Positions 63,091 through 64,000 of a DNA stretch of 64,000 bases are shown here, one piece after another (positions within the stretch are counted from its first letter, which is position 1; the number at the start of each line of letters is the position of its first letter). A program made the position numbers and the translations under genes. The stretch is from the NCBI GenBank assembly GCA_028283825.1, contig JAPWJW010000003.1, forward strand, positions 744,001 to 808,000, in the 5' to 3' direction. This DNA is from Azospirillaceae bacterium (GTDB taxonomy: Bacteria; Pseudomonadota; Alphaproteobacteria; Azospirillales; Azospirillaceae). The notes below the pieces were generated by a model. The model saw nothing but the letters and a program-made list of their open reading frames with translations. It was not told where the DNA came from and did not search any database.

Positions 63091-64000
63091 TCAGGCGGTC
63101 TCGCCCGACAGCCGCGCCAACGCCCGTTCCCGGCCGATGAGCGGTAACAGGGTTTTCAGTTCGGGTCCATGTTCCAGCCCGGTCAGCGCCAGGCGCAGCG
63201 GCATGAACAGGGCCTTGCCCTTGGCGCCGGTGGCGGCCTTGACCGCGTCCACCCACTGGCCCCAGGTGTCGGGTCCCCAGGGGACGGCGGGCAGCAGGCC
63301 GGCGGCGGCCTTCAGGAAGGCGGCATCGGTGATCACCGGCGCCAGCGGCGCGTGGGTGATGTCCCACCAGCCCCGGGCTTCCGCCACGTGGGCGATGTTG
63401 GGGCGCACGGCCAGCCAGAAGGCCTCATCCGCCCCCGCCATGCCCAGGGCGCCCAGGCGGTCGGCCACGGCGGCGTAGGGCATGTGGTGCAGGATCTGCG
63501 CGTTCAGGCGGTGCAGTTCCTCCACATCGAACTTGGGCGTGCCGCGCCCCACCTTGGCCAGGTCGAAGTCGGCCACCAGTTCATCCAGCGTGCCCTTGGC
63601 CTCCACGGCGTCGGACGTGCCGATCTTGGCCAGCAGCGAGACAATGGACAGGGGCTCCAGCCCCGCTTCCTCACGCAGGCTTTTCAGGCTCAGGCTGCCC
63701 AGCCGCTTAGATAGGCCGGCGCCGGCGGCGTCGGTGATCAGAGGGAAATGGCCGAAGCCGGGAACCGGGCCGCCCAGCGCCTGGTAAAGCTGGATTTGCA
63801 CGGCGGTGTTGGCCACGTGATCCTCACCCCGGATGACGTGGGTGATGCCCAGTTCGATGTCGTCCACCACCGAGGCGAAGGTGTAGAGCGGCTGGCCATC
63901 CTCACGGATCAGCACCGGGTCGCTCAAATCCTGGCCCTGGAAGCGCTGGGTGCCGCGCACCAGATCGTCCCAGACGACGGGCGTGTGTTCCAGCTTCAGG
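63091..64000 (-). CDS. gltX: Glutamyl-tRNA synthetase (partial, N-terminus outside window)
   Basis: The last 303 codons of a class I synthetase. Visible are [20 protein letters not shown] followed by [10 protein letters not shown], the KMSKS-equivalent [10 protein letters not shown], and a C-terminal anticodon-binding helical domain with [20 protein letters not shown]. The frame runs open through base 64000, so the HIGH-motif half lies outside. Many alphaproteobacteria have two GltX proteins, one of which also charges tRNA-Gln; which one this is cannot be told. Confidence 0.94.
   Translation of the reverse strand, partial: LKLEHTPVVWDDLVRGTQRFQGQDLSDPVLIREDGQPLYTFASVVDDIELGITHVIRGEDHVANTAVQIQLYQALGGPVPGFGHFPLITDAAGAGLSKRLGSLSLKSLREEAGLEPLSIVSLLAKIGTSDAVEAKGTLDELVADFDLAKVGRGTPKFDVEELHRLNAQILHHMPYAAVADRLGALGMAGADEAFWLAVRPNIAHVAEARGWWDITHAPLAPVITDAAFLKAAAGLLPAVPWGPDTWGQWVDAVKAATGAKGKALFMPLRLALTGLEHGPELKTLLPLIGRERALARLSGETA

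Overview
The window is a GC-rich stretch of bacterial chromosome with dense coding on both strands. There is no rRNA, tRNA, CRISPR array, prophage or complete transposon that I can see. Several features point to an alphaproteobacterium, probably Rhodospirillales/Azospirillaceae (inference): an imuA-imuB-dnaE2 mutasome behind a GTTC-N7-GTTC LexA box, an EcfG-type promoter, purQ-purL of the small-subunit type, paired chemoreceptors and TonB receptors.

Layout. 1-1.4 kb: start of a kdp potassium-pump operon (two tiny membrane peptides, then kdpA running off the left edge). 1.7-6 kb: a TPR protein, a secreted protein, an RlpA-like protein and a BBP2-type porin whose promoter resembles that of kdp. 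6-19 kb: lipid/CoA metabolism and its regulators (acyl-CoA ligase, thioesterase, SDR/TetR and SDR/MarR divergons, CoA-transferase beside an HTH-citrate synthase fusion), a PepSY iron-type membrane operon and a TonB receptor. 19-25.3 kb: SOS mutasome. 25.4-30 kb: a ParD-like/methionine aminopeptidase pair, a Tat-exported GH2 enzyme and a VapBC pair. 30-37 kb: LysR, MFS and FAD-oxidase genes and an aldehyde dehydrogenase. 37-41.5 kb: purQ-purL, bolA, grxD and small stress-type genes. 41.7-52.6 kb: sulfotransferase, rpsD, redoxin, secreted TPR pair, hydrolases, AraC regulator, trmJ, cimA. 53-57 kb: two tandem MCPs. 57-64 kb: secreted protein, siderophore receptor, second TPR protein, cysS and the end of gltX.

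The most unusual signal is a dispersed, non-coding, multi-hairpin element of about 110-155 bp. It occurs seven times between 22.6 and 60.3 kb, always in intergenic DNA and nearly always directly against a stop codon. The copies differ in sequence, but the differences in the two arms of each stem compensate, while the stem-1 loop ATCC is constant and the stem-3 loop (GGTC) nearly so. This is what selection on secondary structure, or a hairpin-recognising protein, would leave.

Other points worth following are: the ParD-like/MetAP pair with a 30-bp palindromic operator; the HTH-citrate synthase with an AT-rich palindrome; a promoter block shared by kdp and the porin gene; a divergent EcfG-type promoter driving a 24-residue membrane peptide; and several strong, uncharacterised operator palindromes.
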